The position numbers and the translations under genes were made by a program. Of a stretch of 64,000 bases of DNA, positions 34,450 through 44,389 are shown piece by piece. Each line of letters begins with the position of its first letter. Position 1 is the stretch's first letter. Below the pieces are notes generated by a model that saw nothing but the letters and a program-made list of their open reading frames with translations, was not told where the DNA came from and did not search any database. The stretch is from Bacillus sp. MYb209 (lineage in GTDB: Bacteria; Bacillota; Bacilli; Bacillales; Bacillaceae_G). Location: the NCBI RefSeq assembly GCF_002975175.1, contig NZ_PCNZ01000003.1, positions 248,001-312,000 on the forward strand, read 5' to 3'.

Positions 34450-35542
34450 TTGCCTCATCCCGAGACTTACCTTTTTTATTTTCAAAGTGCTGTTTTAACA
34501 CTGAAATCACTCCCTCATTTTGTTCCCTAGTTCCGATTGTAATACGGACACCATTTGGAAACGGACGAATAATAAACCCCGCGTGCGCACAAGCTTCATA
34601 AATTTCCCCAGCATCATCTACTGGTAAGAAGATAAAGTTCGTTTGCGACGGATAAAACGGGATTTCATTTTCTGTACAAAAACTTTCGTACTGTTGTAAT
34701 CCCTCTTCGTTAACACGTACTATTTCTTCAATAAACGCTTCATCACTAAAGGCAATCGTTGCAGCTTTTTGTGCTAATGAAGACACGTTAAACGGCAAAC
34801 GAACGACATTTAATTTCTCGATTAATTCTTCTTGTCCAATCGCATACCCAACGCGAAATGATGCTAAACCGTACGCTTTAGAAAACGTTCTTAAAATAAG
34901 AAGGTTTTTATGTTTTTCTAATAGTGGTAACGTCTCTGGGAAATCTTTCGCGGTTACGTATTCATAGTATGCTTCGTCAATGACAATTAACGTCTTTTCA
35001 CTAACTCCCTCAATAAATTGAGTCAATTTTTGCTCATCAACATATGTGCCTGTCGGATTATTCGGATTACAAATCCATACGATTTTTGTATATTCATCAA
35101 CTGCTGAAGAAATTTCGTCTAGATCATATACACCGTTATTTAAAGCAACTTCTTTCACTTCACAGCCTTCAATAATTGCATGATGACGGTACTGAGGGAA
35201 TGTCGCGCCAGCAGTTACGATATTATCTCCTTTACAGAGCACTGCACGGCTTATAATTTGAATGACTTCATCGAGCCCACTACCACAAAGCACTTGTTCC
35301 ATTTGCACTTGTAATTTCTCTGCAATTGTTTGACGGAGTACTTCAGCACCTCCGTCAGGATATAAAGCATGTTCCTGCCACGATTTTTGTAACTCTCCTA
35401 AAACACGAGGTGAACAGCCAAATGGATTTTCATTTGATGCTAACTTAACAAATGAATGATTCCCGTATGCTTCTTTCATTTGCTCTGGTGATTTACCTGG
35501 TTTATACGGTTGTAATGATGATAATTGATCTTTTACTTGCAT
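34442..35542 (-). CDS. hisC: histidinol-phosphate/aromatic aminotransferase
   Basis: 366 residues, fold-type I PLP enzyme: FVKLASNENPFGCSP start, PNNPTGT, VIDEAYYEY and RTFSKAYGLASFRVGY with the PLP lysine. In bacilli HisC works in histidine synthesis and also transaminates 4-hydroxyphenylpyruvate and phenylpyruvate. Its place between aroC and tyrA fits the aromatic role, giving the last step to Tyr and Phe. AAAAGGTGG precedes the ATG. Confidence 0.92.
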   Translation of the reverse strand: MQVKDQLSSLQPYKPGKSPEQMKEAYGNHSFVKLASNENPFGCSPRVLGELQKSWQEHALYPDGGAEVLRQTIAEKLQVQMEQVLCGSGLDEVIQIISRAVLCKGDNIVTAGATFPQYRHHAIIEGCEVKEVALNNGVYDLDEISSAVDEYTKIVWICNPNNPTGTYVDEQKLTQFIEGVSEKTLIVIDEAYYEYVTAKDFPETLPLLEKHKNLLILRTFSKAYGLASFRVGYAIGQEELIEKLNVVRLPFNVSSLAQKAATIAFSDEAFIEEIVRVNEEGLQQYESFCTENEIPFYPSQTNFIFLPVDDAGEIYEACAHAGFIIRPFPNGVRITIGTREQNEGVISVLKQHFENKKGKSRDEANV

Positions 35543-35560
35543 GTTAAATCCACCTTTTCA

Positions 35561-36733
35561 TTAAAATTCTTTTGCGTATTTGTTATGTTGCGAAATGTTT
35601 TGCTTTAGTAATTCCATGCGATCTTTTCCGAATTGTTCGACTAGTGCATCTGCAAGTTCCCACGCAACAACAGCTTCAGCTACAACCCCTGCTGCAGGTA
35701 CTGCACAGCTATCCGATCTTTCAATACTCGCTTGGAATGATTCTTTCGTATCAATATCTACGCTTGCTAACGGTTTGTATAATGTAGGAATTGGCTTCAT
35801 CACACCTCTTACTACAATTGGCATACCTGTTGTCATACCGCCTTCTAAACCGCCGGCATTATTCGTATTTCTCGTGTATCCTTTTTCTTCATCCCACATA
35901 ATTTCATCATGCACTTTACTTCCAGGTTGTCTTGCCGCTTCGAAACCAACACCAATTTCAGCACCTTTAAATGCATTAATACTCATAATAGCACCAGCAA
36001 GTTTTGCATCTAATTTACGATCGTAATGAACGTAGCTACCAACGCCAATTGGCATACCTTCTGCAATGACTTCGACAATACCGCCTATAGAATCTCCGCT
36101 ACTTTTTGCGTTATCAATTGCATTCATCATCTCTTGTTCTACTTCTTTATCTAAACATCGAACTGGTGAATTTTCAGTTATCGTTTGAATTTCTTCAATT
36201 GGTAAGTTTGAAATACGCTTCGCTTGTACTCCACCAATTTCAAGAACATGTCCTGCAATTTCCACGCCTAATTCTTTCAAAATTTGTTTCGCAACTGCAC
36301 CAGCAGCTACACGAACTGTCGTTTCTCTTGCAGATGAGCGCTCTAATACATTTCTTATATCACGATGGCCATATTTAATTGCTCCGTTTAAATCCGCATG
36401 TCCTGGACGTGGTTTTGTAATTGTACGTTTCATTTCTTTACTTTCTTGCTCCGAAATCGGGTCTGCACCCATTACTTTCGTCCAATGTTTGAAATCATCA
36501 TTTTTTACGATTAACGTAATCGGCGAGCCAAGTGTCATCCCGTGACGAACACCACTTACAATTTCAACTGTATCTGTTTCAATTTGCATGCGTCTTCCGC
36601 GTCCATGCCCTTTTTGTCTTCTTAATAATTCTTTATTAATATGTTCCGCTGTTAATGTTAAACCTGCTGGTACACCTTCTAAAATAACTGTTAACTGCGG
36701 CCCATGTGATTCTCCAGCTGTAATGTATCTCAT
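35561..36733 (-). CDS. aroC: chorismate synthase
   Basis: 390 residues. Makes chorismate from EPSP using reduced FMN. Seen: [18 protein letters not shown] at the start, [39 protein letters not shown] and the C-terminal [15 protein letters not shown], all standard signatures (each named segment is separate). First gene after the internal T-box, AAAGGGG before the ATG. Confidence 0.95.
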   Translation of the reverse strand: MRYITAGESHGPQLTVILEGVPAGLTLTAEHINKELLRRQKGHGRGRRMQIETDTVEIVSGVRHGMTLGSPITLIVKNDDFKHWTKVMGADPISEQESKEMKRTITKPRPGHADLNGAIKYGHRDIRNVLERSSARETTVRVAAGAVAKQILKELGVEIAGHVLEIGGVQAKRISNLPIEEIQTITENSPVRCLDKEVEQEMMNAIDNAKSSGDSIGGIVEVIAEGMPIGVGSYVHYDRKLDAKLAGAIMSINAFKGAEIGVGFEAARQPGSKVHDEIMWDEEKGYTRNTNNAGGLEGGMTTGMPIVVRGVMKPIPTLYKPLASVDIDTKESFQASIERSDSCAVPAAGVVAEAVVAWELADALVEQFGKDRMELLKQNISQHNKYAKEF

Positions 36734-36763
36734 TTCTCTTGCCCCTTTACTATTTTTTTGTAC

Positions 36764-37000
36764 AAAAAAGTCCCTACTGAGCGCTCAGTAGGGACGATGT
36801 TTATCGCGGTACCACCCTAGTTGTAGACAACTTTCGTCTACCTCTCTTCTTCTTTAACGATCGTTTGACCGTCTTTCCCTCCAAAAGTTGGCGGGAAAGA
36901 TGCTCCAAGGCTGTAATTCATGCTTACCTTTGTACTGATTCACACCGGCCATCAGCTCTCTTTAACAGTGAGATAAGCACTACTGTTTCCTCTTCAGCGC
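36764..37000 (-). promoter_or_regulatory. T-box riboswitch 1 (Tyr), before aroC
   Basis: Contains the T-box core AGGGTGGTACCGCG (36805-36818), the terminator GTCCCTACTGAG / CTCAGTAGGGAC plus T6 (36764-36795), the stem I AGAGAGC block, and GAATTACAG with candidate specifier TAC at 36913-36915 (Tyr). The specifier was placed by alignment to the GAA-N-codon-A pattern of glyQS. Uncharged tRNA-Tyr would stabilise the antiterminator and allow aroC-hisC-tyrA-aroA expression. No convincing own promoter was found, so it probably receives read-through from the upstream gene. Confidence 0.9.
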
Positions 37001-37015
37001 ATATATGATATGGAA

Positions 37016-38092
37016 TTAAGATAATTTATTTTTGAAACCTTTTAACTCATCCATGAATCTATGGAATTCTGGAATATCCATTTGTTGTGCAGAGTCTGAT
37101 AATGCAACTGCTGGGTCTGGATGAACTTCAGCCATTACTGCATCCGCTCCAATTGCTAATGCCGCTTTCGCTGTTGGTAATAATAAATCTCTACGTCCTG
37201 TTGAATGTGTTACGTCAACGATAACTGGTAAATGTGTTTCTTTCTTTAAAATCGGTACTGCTGAAATATCTAATGTGTTACGTGTCGCTCTTTCGTATGT
37301 ACGAATACCGCGCTCACATAGAATAATTTGGTCGTTTCCTTGTGCAATGATGTATTCCGCTGCATTAATGAACTCATCAATTGTTGCTGCTAATCCACGT
37401 TTTAATAATACTGGCTTGTTAACTTTACCTACAGCTCGTAGTAAATCGAAGTTTTGCATGTTACGTGCGCCAACTTGAATTACATCAACGTAATCTAACG
37501 CCATTTCCACATCATTCGGATTTAAAATTTCACTAATAATCGCTAAGTCGAACTCATCTGCTACTTGGCGTAAAATTTGCAGGCCTTCTTCTCCTAAACC
37601 TTGGAAATCGTATGGAGATGTTCTCGGTTTGAAAGCACCGCCGCGCATTAATTTAAGCCCTTGATCTTTCATCGCTTGCCCTACTTGGCGAACTTGCTCT
37701 AAGCTTTCTACCGCACAAGGTCCCATAATGAACGTTTGTGTTCCGTTTCCAATCAATTCGCCTTTCACATTAACGATTGTATTTTCTTTTTTCTTTTTAC
37801 GTGATACTAGTAACGCTTTACGGTTATCATCTTCTTGTAATTCTAAGCTTGCTTTGAAGATCGTTTTGAAAATATGTTGAACCGTTGACGTTTCGAATGG
37901 TCCTTCGTTATGCTCTGCGATCATATCAAGTACTTCACGCTCACGTACTGGATCAAAACGTTTCGTACCTTGTACTTGTTTTTGCTCCCCGATTTTTTGA
38001 ACGATTTCACCGCGTTTGTTTAATAGGTGTAATAGTTGTAAGTTAATTTCATCTACCTGTTTACGTAATTGATCTAATTCGTGATTTGCCAT
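37016..38092 (-). CDS. aroG: bifunctional DAHP synthase / chorismate mutase
   Basis: 358 residues. Residues 1-90 are an AroQ-type chorismate mutase ([22 protein letters not shown]). The rest is a type Iβ 3-deoxy-7-phosphoheptulonate synthase: [36 protein letters not shown] and [17 protein letters not shown]. It catalyses the first shikimate step; the fused mutase domain acts as the feedback sensor for prephenate/chorismate in Bacillus. Its B. subtilis counterpart is called AroA. GAGGAGG precedes the ATG. Two T-boxes lie upstream. Confidence 0.92.
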   Translation of the reverse strand: MANHELDQLRKQVDEINLQLLHLLNKRGEIVQKIGEQKQVQGTKRFDPVREREVLDMIAEHNEGPFETSTVQHIFKTIFKASLELQEDDNRKALLVSRKKKKENTIVNVKGELIGNGTQTFIMGPCAVESLEQVRQVGQAMKDQGLKLMRGGAFKPRTSPYDFQGLGEEGLQILRQVADEFDLAIISEILNPNDVEMALDYVDVIQVGARNMQNFDLLRAVGKVNKPVLLKRGLAATIDEFINAAEYIIAQGNDQIILCERGIRTYERATRNTLDISAVPILKKETHLPVIVDVTHSTGRRDLLLPTAKAALAIGADAVMAEVHPDPAVALSDSAQQMDIPEFHRFMDELKGFKNKLS

Positions 38093-38261
38093 TTGGAAAT
38101 CCTCCTCTAATGTTTTAAAAGTATAGTAAGAGAATAAAAAATTCTCTATTTTCTGAACTGGTTAATTATACAAATTTAAAGTGGAATCGATACCTCTTCT
38201 TATTTTAAACTAATAATTACCATAAAGACACTAACTACTAGTTAATAAGGCACTTTTTTTG

Positions 38262-38525
38262 TACAAAAAAGCCCTACTGATTCAATCAGTAGGGACGATA
38301 TTTATCGCGGTACCACCCTAGTTGTAGACTTCTTTCGTCTACCTCTCTTCATTGTTAACGATCAATGTGACCGTCTTTCCCTTCATAAAGATACATATCT
38401 TTACTACGAAAAAGATGCTCCAGGACTGTAATTCGCTCTTGTTTTTGTACTGGTTCGCACCACCCACCAGCTCTCTGTTACAGGGAAACAACAACTACTG
38501 CTTTTCCTTTCAACGCATGACTATT
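38262..38525 (-). promoter_or_regulatory. T-box riboswitch 2 (Tyr), proximal copy before DAHP synthase
   Basis: Full second T-box: core AGGGTGGTACCGCG (38306-38319), terminator stem CCCTACTGATTG / CAATCAGTAGGG with T tract (38265-38294), AGAGAGC block, and GAATTACAG with TAC specifier at 38428-38430. No consensus promoter separates it from the distal copy, so both are on one transcript. Confidence 0.9.
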
Positions 38526-38552
38526 TTATTTTCAAGTTGGACCACTAAAATA

Positions 38553-38847
38553 CAAAAAGTCCCTACTGAATAAATCAGTAGGGACGATATTTATCGCGGT
38601 ACCACCCTAGTTGTAGACTAACTTTCCGTCTACCTCTCTTCACTGTTAACGATCAATTGACCGCTTTTTCTTCATAAAGACAATACTATCTTTACTATGA
38701 AAAAGATGCTCCAAGACTGTAATTCATGATTATCCCTGTACTGGTTCACACCAACCACCAGCTCTCTGTTACAGTAAGACTAACCACTACTGTGATCTCT
38801 TCATTGCACTTTGTTTATTCAAATGTTTTTGAAATTGAATAAGTATG
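38553..38847 (-). promoter_or_regulatory. T-box riboswitch 3 (Tyr), distal copy before DAHP synthase
   Basis: Full T-box at the 5' end of the operon leader: core AGGGTGGTACCGCG (38595-38608), terminator GTCCCTACTGA / TCAGTAGGGAC with T5 (38554-38585), AGAGAGC block, and GAATTACAG with TAC specifier at 38719-38721. Its terminator precedes the second T-box, so RNA polymerase must pass two tRNA-Tyr checks before the first gene. Confidence 0.9.
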
Positions 38848-38853
38848 ATTCGT

Positions 38854-38883
38854 ATTATAGAACGCTTTTCAAAACACTGTCAA
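38854..38883 (-). promoter_or_regulatory. consensus sigma-A promoter of the aro operon
   Basis: TTGACA (38878-38883) and TATAAT (38854-38859), both perfect, 18 bp apart, on the minus strand. Transcription would start about 38847. A strong constitutive promoter fits a system controlled by downstream termination. Confidence 0.88.
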
Positions 38884-38920
38884 CAACTTTTTATTTATTT
38901 TTTAAAATTCCGTTTTCGCC

Positions 38921-41900
38921 CTATGATTCCTCTTGTAAATTCTCCATAACAATTCCGATACGTATTATTTCATTTTCAAGTAAATGTAAAACACATTCCT
39001 CTACTTCATATTGGATTAACAATTCTTTTATTTGTATTATTTCATTTTCAAGTAAATCGGCTTCCTGACATGTTTGCAGTAAAATAAAAAACACGTTTGC
39101 AAACATTTCTTTATGCGCTTTCATACTCTCTTTCTTATCAAGCATTTCGATAAATAACTGTTTCATTTCCTCCCCCGTACATTTTCCATTTACACCCGAA
39201 AATGTACGAGATATAATACATAATCCTTTTTCTAAAATTTCATCCATGTATAAAATAATGCGTAAAAGCATTACATATTCTCTCGTTTTTATCTCACCCA
39301 TTTTTGGTCGTTCTCGTAAAAATATACTGAGCCAAGCTGTCCAAAATTTTTGTTGTTCTTTTACACTTAACGTTTTGACGTAATAGCATAAATACTGCAT
39401 GAACTTAATTTTATTTTCTTCATTTTCTTGTATGAGTAAAGGATATAACCAATCTGTTTTTTGCTCCCAATACAGTACACATTTAATAAATACAAAGCTT
39501 AGCCACTTCAAAAAAGCTTCCCTCGTATGCGGATGTAATACTTCCAAATGTTCTACCGCATACTTAATAAATCGCTTCATCTCTGTAAATAAAGGTAAAT
39601 TTATTTGCGTGTAACATAAGCCCGCCCACGCATATTTCGTAATTTCATTTTCCTTCTTTAAATCTAAGTACGGTAACATATATTTTCGGCACCATTGCTT
39701 CTCAATATGATATAAAAATGTAATATCTGCTATTAATCGAGCAAACATAAGGTTTGTCCGTTCTGAACTAACTCTTACTTGTTCTTCAAACAAAAATAAA
39801 TATTCATACACATTACGATCGTATAAATGATCATATGATAACAGTTTTAATAATACAGCTGTCATTTTCCCGACAGGATGCTGAATCGATTCATTGTAAA
39901 AGTCTTGTTTTCCAAGCTTAAAATCTGTATCGCTTTTCATAACTTGAGGAAATACTGAAAAAGCAAATCGTTTTACAACCCGTATACTATTCTCCTCTAA
40001 CTCTTCTAATCGATTACTAATTTCATATAGAAAACTACTAATTAACCAATGAAAGGCAGTATTTCTAACAAATTTCTGCAATAGCGGAATAATTTTTGGG
40101 ATTTGCTCATTTGTCAGTCCCCGGTTATTTCGCCACTCTCTTATACAAACGAACCATACTTCATTACTTATTTCATGCACACCTACTAATTGGTATGCAA
40201 ATGAAATACTCCATTCTGTATTCAATTTACATGCTTTCGATAACATCTCTAGAAAATGGCGTTGTTCAAAAACACCGTCTTGAGAAAATTGACGAACTTG
40301 CTTCATAATTTCATCGTCTTTCAGTTGTAATAATCCATCAGCAGTTACATTACAAGTAATGCTTTGTTCTGTAGTCTCTTTCTTTTGTACACTGTATCGA
40401 TCAGAATTGAAGTGAGGATGTTTTTGCTTCATTAACTCATACCCTTTTGCTGTAGCTGGACTATTCGAATCACAAGTGAATAATACATCTAAGACTAAAC
40501 AAACATCAAATGCCCTCTCCTCTGCAAGGTGCTTCATTACAGTTTGAATGACTTCTTCCTTTGTTTTTTCTAAAGAATGTGCGTAATGATTTTTTAAAAG
40601 TTGAAAAACTTCGTGTTTATATGTGACATCTAAAAGAAATCCTTCCTGTAACAACCATTCCATTTTGTCATCTACGCTAACAAATATATTTTTATTCATC
40701 GCATCAATTGCAATTCGCTTTTGAAGTACACTATTTGCTTCTATCATTTCTGTAATATAATAATTCCCTTTTTTCTCATTGTTTTCACATAAATAGGTTA
40801 GACACTCTTTTACAATTTGAATTAAAAATGCAAGGTCATTTTGATGAAACTCTTTCTCTACATTTTCCTTATCTCTTTTTTTCAGTGCTGTTTGTCTTAA
40901 TGACAATATTCGCATCTTCTCTAATCCCATCATCATAATTGGAACAGCGTAATAAGAGATATGCGGTCTCATCTTCTCATTCCAAATTTGCTCCACATGA
41001 GAAAAGGTAGACACTGGTAAACGACTCGATTCCTCGAGTTCAATTGATTCTTGCGTATCATTTCCCCACTTTCTTTCACGCTTCAACTTAAGTTTTCCGT
41101 CCAAAATAAACGTGAGTAACAATAAAGCAATTTCTTTATGCTCAGGAAAAGAACATTTTTGAAGTAAGTAAGAGATTTTTTCTATAGATCTACTATCTTT
41201 TTCAGCTGTTTCTAATAAAAGAAGTGTCCACCTTGCAAACAACAACGGGTCCATCTTGATCTTCGTTTCGCTTAAGTAGCTACAAATCGTTTTCCATAAT
41301 AATGGAGATATTTTAGAATGATTTTTAAAAATCAATTGAAATAATTCTTTCTGATGGCTAAAAAGAAATTGTTCTACTAACCATTCTGCAAGTAACTCAT
41401 CTACTTCATCATAGTTTGGCGTAAGTAAAAATAAATTTTGTAATTTCCCTTCTGCTTCAAGCCATTCGACCCATTCATAATCACGGGCAAATTCAACGAA
41501 GTACCGAACAGTTTCAATTTTTTTTATTGACTGTTTTATATAGGATAATTGCTCCTGCTCTACTGATGGAGGTACGGTTACAATATCACGAATACGCATT
41601 CTTTTTGTAATATAATTATCACCCATTAATTCCGCCCAACGTTTCACCGCTTTGACAAGGGACTGATGATTATTTGCTTTATTCGGATACACAATCGGTC
41701 TTATCCCTAAATGTTCCCAGTGGTACGTATTTTCCCCTTGTGCGACAAATGCATAACGCCTTGTACTTGGTGGTAAACCAGTTGCTAAATATTTCATTAC
41801 TGGGTCATTATGGCTATATCCAACGAATAAAACGGTGTAATTTGAGAATAAATCAACTAAAAATCTTCTCGCCCATCCTTCCGTTAAGTAAGCCCTTCCA

Positions 41901-42403
41901 AAATCACCATCTGTTAAAATTAAAGCTTCTTTTTCCTGTTCTATATTGCCATGTATGTAAGCCAGCCCTTTAAACGCTCTACCTGTAGGTAGAGCAGGTG
42001 CGTAATAAACGTTTAATTCTCTATTCATTTCTTTCATCACAGTTGTAAAATGTCGATCAAAGTTTGTCGTTACAATGCGGACTTCTGTATCTAAAGGAAA
42101 CAACCTCGGAATTGCATAATGAAGCGGATTTGGTTTTGACTTTTCTATATGAACTAGATCTCTTGCAACTTGATGCACATCTTTCGTTTTCGCAATTTTA
42201 CCGAGATAATAATCGTGGGGTTCTGTCATCTCACGCCTTTCGACATATAAAGCTTTCGAAATTTCATCAACTAAATCATCGAAATTCGGTAAGTTTGATT
42301 TCCCCTTCATAGAAACTCCTGCTCCAACGAATAATACTAACTTCCCTTGTTCAAGGTGATCGATTAACTCATCTGGAATTTCTACTTCTGAAGTAATCCA
42401 CAT
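38921..42403 (-). CDS. large SIR2-domain protein, likely anti-phage defence (DSR-type)
   Basis: 1160 residues. Residues about 10-240 form a SIR2 domain: KLVLFVGAGVSMKG (NAD-binding GAG), IVTTNFDRHF (TTN-D motif), LAYIHGNIE (catalytic His), and TVLFVGYSHNDPVMKYL. All key positions are intact. The remaining ~900 residues are almost wholly helical and lack other catalytic motifs, like the long C-termini of defence-associated sirtuins (Dsr1/Dsr2, SIR2-DUF4020). Those proteins deplete NAD+ on sensing phage proteins and cause abortive infection. GGGGGAAT is spaced for the ATG at 42403; an upstream ATG adds ten residues. No HerA/Argonaute partner is adjacent. Confidence 0.82.
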   Translation of the reverse strand: MWITSEVEIPDELIDHLEQGKLVLFVGAGVSMKGKSNLPNFDDLVDEISKALYVERREMTEPHDYYLGKIAKTKDVHQVARDLVHIEKSKPNPLHYAIPRLFPLDTEVRIVTTNFDRHFTTVMKEMNRELNVYYAPALPTGRAFKGLAYIHGNIEQEKEALILTDGDFGRAYLTEGWARRFLVDLFSNYTVLFVGYSHNDPVMKYLATGLPPSTRRYAFVAQGENTYHWEHLGIRPIVYPNKANNHQSLVKAVKRWAELMGDNYITKRMRIRDIVTVPPSVEQEQLSYIKQSIKKIETVRYFVEFARDYEWVEWLEAEGKLQNLFLLTPNYDEVDELLAEWLVEQFLFSHQKELFQLIFKNHSKISPLLWKTICSYLSETKIKMDPLLFARWTLLLLETAEKDSRSIEKISYLLQKCSFPEHKEIALLLLTFILDGKLKLKRERKWGNDTQESIELEESSRLPVSTFSHVEQIWNEKMRPHISYYAVPIMMMGLEKMRILSLRQTALKKRDKENVEKEFHQNDLAFLIQIVKECLTYLCENNEKKGNYYITEMIEANSVLQKRIAIDAMNKNIFVSVDDKMEWLLQEGFLLDVTYKHEVFQLLKNHYAHSLEKTKEEVIQTVMKHLAEERAFDVCLVLDVLFTCDSNSPATAKGYELMKQKHPHFNSDRYSVQKKETTEQSITCNVTADGLLQLKDDEIMKQVRQFSQDGVFEQRHFLEMLSKACKLNTEWSISFAYQLVGVHEISNEVWFVCIREWRNNRGLTNEQIPKIIPLLQKFVRNTAFHWLISSFLYEISNRLEELEENSIRVVKRFAFSVFPQVMKSDTDFKLGKQDFYNESIQHPVGKMTAVLLKLLSYDHLYDRNVYEYLFLFEEQVRVSSERTNLMFARLIADITFLYHIEKQWCRKYMLPYLDLKKENEITKYAWAGLCYTQINLPLFTEMKRFIKYAVEHLEVLHPHTREAFLKWLSFVFIKCVLYWEQKTDWLYPLLIQENEENKIKFMQYLCYYVKTLSVKEQQKFWTAWLSIFLRERPKMGEIKTREYVMLLRIILYMDEILEKGLCIISRTFSGVNGKCTGEEMKQLFIEMLDKKESMKAHKEMFANVFFILLQTCQEADLLENEIIQIKELLIQYEVEECVLHLLENEIIRIGIVMENLQEES

Positions 42404-42583
42404 CCCGGATTCCCCCTTACCTAAAAATGTCATACGCTCTCATTTTACTATAACATTTTTTAATTGTTTTTTTAATATTTAGATAAAATTTCGACGTGAT
42501 AAAGTTTTATCTAAATTAAACCGTTCCAATGTATGAACTCCTGGATTTATTGTAAAACTATGTATAAATGGGAGGTGTAAATA

Positions 42584-43021
42584 TTGAGTGATATTACTGT
42601 AATACTTATCAAATTTATATCATGCATCATCGCTTTTAGTATCGGACTAGCTCTATTTTTCCCAGCAACGCTCGTCCAAATCATTTCTTTTAGTCTCTTC
42701 GTCACAATCGTTTCTTATATGTTTGTTGATAAAATTATTTTAAATCGAATTGGCAATTCCGCTGCCATTATGACGGATTTCTTACTTACGTATTTAAGCG
42801 TTTGGATTTTCGGTAATATTTTATTAGACAACTACATGCAAATTGCATGGGGCAGTATCCTTTCTGCCATCGTCTTTACATTATCAGAAGTAATCGTCCA
42901 TCGTTTTTCTAATGCCCACACAAGGCACAACAATGATAATATTCGTGTTAATCGCCGCTTGGCATATGGTACTGAGTTTGCTGAAGAACAAAACATATTA
43001 GCTAAAGATAAGAAAAAGTAA
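42584..43021 (+). CDS. DUF2512 (YndM-like) membrane protein
   Basis: 145 residues with four hydrophobic segments (IKFISCIIAFSIGLALFF, VQIISFSLFVTIVSYMFV, AAIMTDFLLTYLSVWIFG, IAWGSILSAIVFTLSEVIV) and a polar tail ending in ILAKDKKK, the layout of the YndM/DUF2512 family. Function unknown. No ATG fits; the start is a TTG at 42584 preceded by GGGAGGTG. Divergent from the SIR2 gene, sharing a 180-bp intergenic region. Confidence 0.75.
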   Translation: MSDITVILIKFISCIIAFSIGLALFFPATLVQIISFSLFVTIVSYMFVDKIILNRIGNSAAIMTDFLLTYLSVWIFGNILLDNYMQIAWGSILSAIVFTLSEVIVHRFSNAHTRHNNDNIRVNRRLAYGTEFAEEQNILAKDKKK

Positions 43022-43057
43022 AAGAAAGGACGCCATTCTATAATGACGTCCTTTCTT
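43022..43057. terminator. convergent terminator
   Basis: AAGAAAGGACG.CATT / AATG.CGTCCTTTCTT long stem between the DUF2512 gene and the convergent isochorismatase gene. Confidence 0.8.
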
Positions 43058-43060
43058 ATA

Positions 43061-43585
43061 TTAAGCTTCTACTTTTAAATCTTTTAATGCAATAACATCC
43101 GCAAATGCTCCAAACACTACGTTATGATGCTTCACAATATCTTCAGCACGTAATACATCTGTATCAAACGTACTATGCGCATCACTTACTAATGTTACTT
43201 TATATCCTTCACTAAACGCTCTACGCGTTGTTGTATCAACACAGTACTCAGTTTGCATTCCTGAAATAATAACGTGCTCAATGCCTTTTTCTTGTAAAAC
43301 TTCGTTCAAGTTCGTCTTATTAAATGAATCGGGTGTCGTCTTTTCAACGATACTATCACCCTCTTGCGGAGCAATCGCCGCATGTACTTTCCAACCATCT
43401 GTCCCTTTTTCTAACGGATGACCTTTTGGCCCATTATGTTGGACATAAATAACCGGAATACTATTCGAACGACATTCCCCAATAAGCTCTTGTAATGTTT
43501 CTAATAACTTTTCCCCATTATGTACTGGGATTCCTGCTGTATACATACCCGCTTGCACATCAATTACTATTAATGCTTTTTTCAT
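43061..43585 (-). CDS. isochorismatase-family cysteine hydrolase
   Basis: 174 residues. Catalytic triad visible: Asp in ALIVIDVQAGM (residue 9), a Lys in IVEKTTPDSF, and Cys in GMQTEYCVDTTTRRAF. The cis-peptide region before the Cys is normal. The family hydrolyses amides such as nicotinamide or vinyl ethers such as isochorismate; the substrate here is unknown. AAAGGGAG precedes the ATG. Followed by the convergent terminator. Confidence 0.87.
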   Translation of the reverse strand: MKKALIVIDVQAGMYTAGIPVHNGEKLLETLQELIGECRSNSIPVIYVQHNGPKGHPLEKGTDGWKVHAAIAPQEGDSIVEKTTPDSFNKTNLNEVLQEKGIEHVIISGMQTEYCVDTTTRRAFSEGYKVTLVSDAHSTFDTDVLRAEDIVKHHNVVFGAFADVIALKDLKVEA

Positions 43586-43628
43586 TTCACACAGCTCCCT
43601 TTGTTTGTATAAGCCCCCTGCATATTCA

Positions 43629-44168
43629 TTATAATTGTTTATATTCCACCATCCAACAATCTTCTAAATTCCCTTCGTGAAGTTCATGTTTCTTTAATAT
43701 TTTTACCTTTTTAAAGCCGCACTTTTCATAACAACTTATCGCACGTTCATTATTTACTCTAGGATCCATCGCTATTGCTTCAACTTTCAGTTCATCTAGA
43801 ATATATGTAATTGCAGCTTGCACAAGATTTGTTCCAATTCCTTTTCCCCAATATGTCGCTTCACCGATGAATTGGTCCATCCCCCATACATGTTGCGTTT
43901 CTTTATACCCATATAACGCTTTCCATTCAGAATTCACCGGGTACATTTGTATGTAACCAATAGGTATTTCATCGAACTCTACTAAACATCTTTTTTCAAG
44001 ACTGTTTGGATTATGTATAAAATGATCAAGTACCTTTTCTACAGATTGCGGATTATCTCTTCCTTCGTAATATTGTAAAACTTCTGGGTCTGTTAACCAT
44101 TTTGAAATGATAGGTGCATCTTCTTCTATTACATATCTAACTAATAATTGTCCCTTTTGGAATAACAT
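43629..44168 (-). CDS. AAC(6')-like GNAT acetyltransferase
   Basis: 179 residues with features of the aminoglycoside 6'-N-acetyltransferase group: VRYVIEEDAPIISKWLTDPEVLQYYEG at the start, then GMDQFIGEATYWGKGIGTNLV (acidic substrate loop followed by the acetyl-CoA loop), and MDPRVNNERAISCYEKCGF. Whether it acts on aminoglycosides cannot be told from sequence; many chromosomal members are silent or use other amines. AAGGAGGTG precedes the ATG. Confidence 0.78.
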   Translation of the reverse strand: MLFQKGQLLVRYVIEEDAPIISKWLTDPEVLQYYEGRDNPQSVEKVLDHFIHNPNSLEKRCLVEFDEIPIGYIQMYPVNSEWKALYGYKETQHVWGMDQFIGEATYWGKGIGTNLVQAAITYILDELKVEAIAMDPRVNNERAISCYEKCGFKKVKILKKHELHEGNLEDCWMVEYKQL

Positions 44169-44389
44169 AGGTCACCTCCTTATTAGTTACTCTTATAATA
44201 ACTTTTCTATATGTGGACATTAAACTTTTAAAATTGCTTCTACTCGCATAATCCCCAAATAAGAAATTATTCTGTTCAACTCAAACTGATTATCATAAAC
44301 TATTACTTAACAAACTAAAAGAATGTTTCCCATAATGATGTTCTTATGTAACAAAATCTAAAAAACTAAAACAATTTGGAGATGAGACT

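Noticed and set aside
38921-43021. Two-gene defence system of the SIR2 protein and the divergent DUF2512 protein
   Set aside because: The DUF2512 (YndM) protein is a common bacillus membrane protein with its own promoter and terminator; no known defence pair has this makeup.
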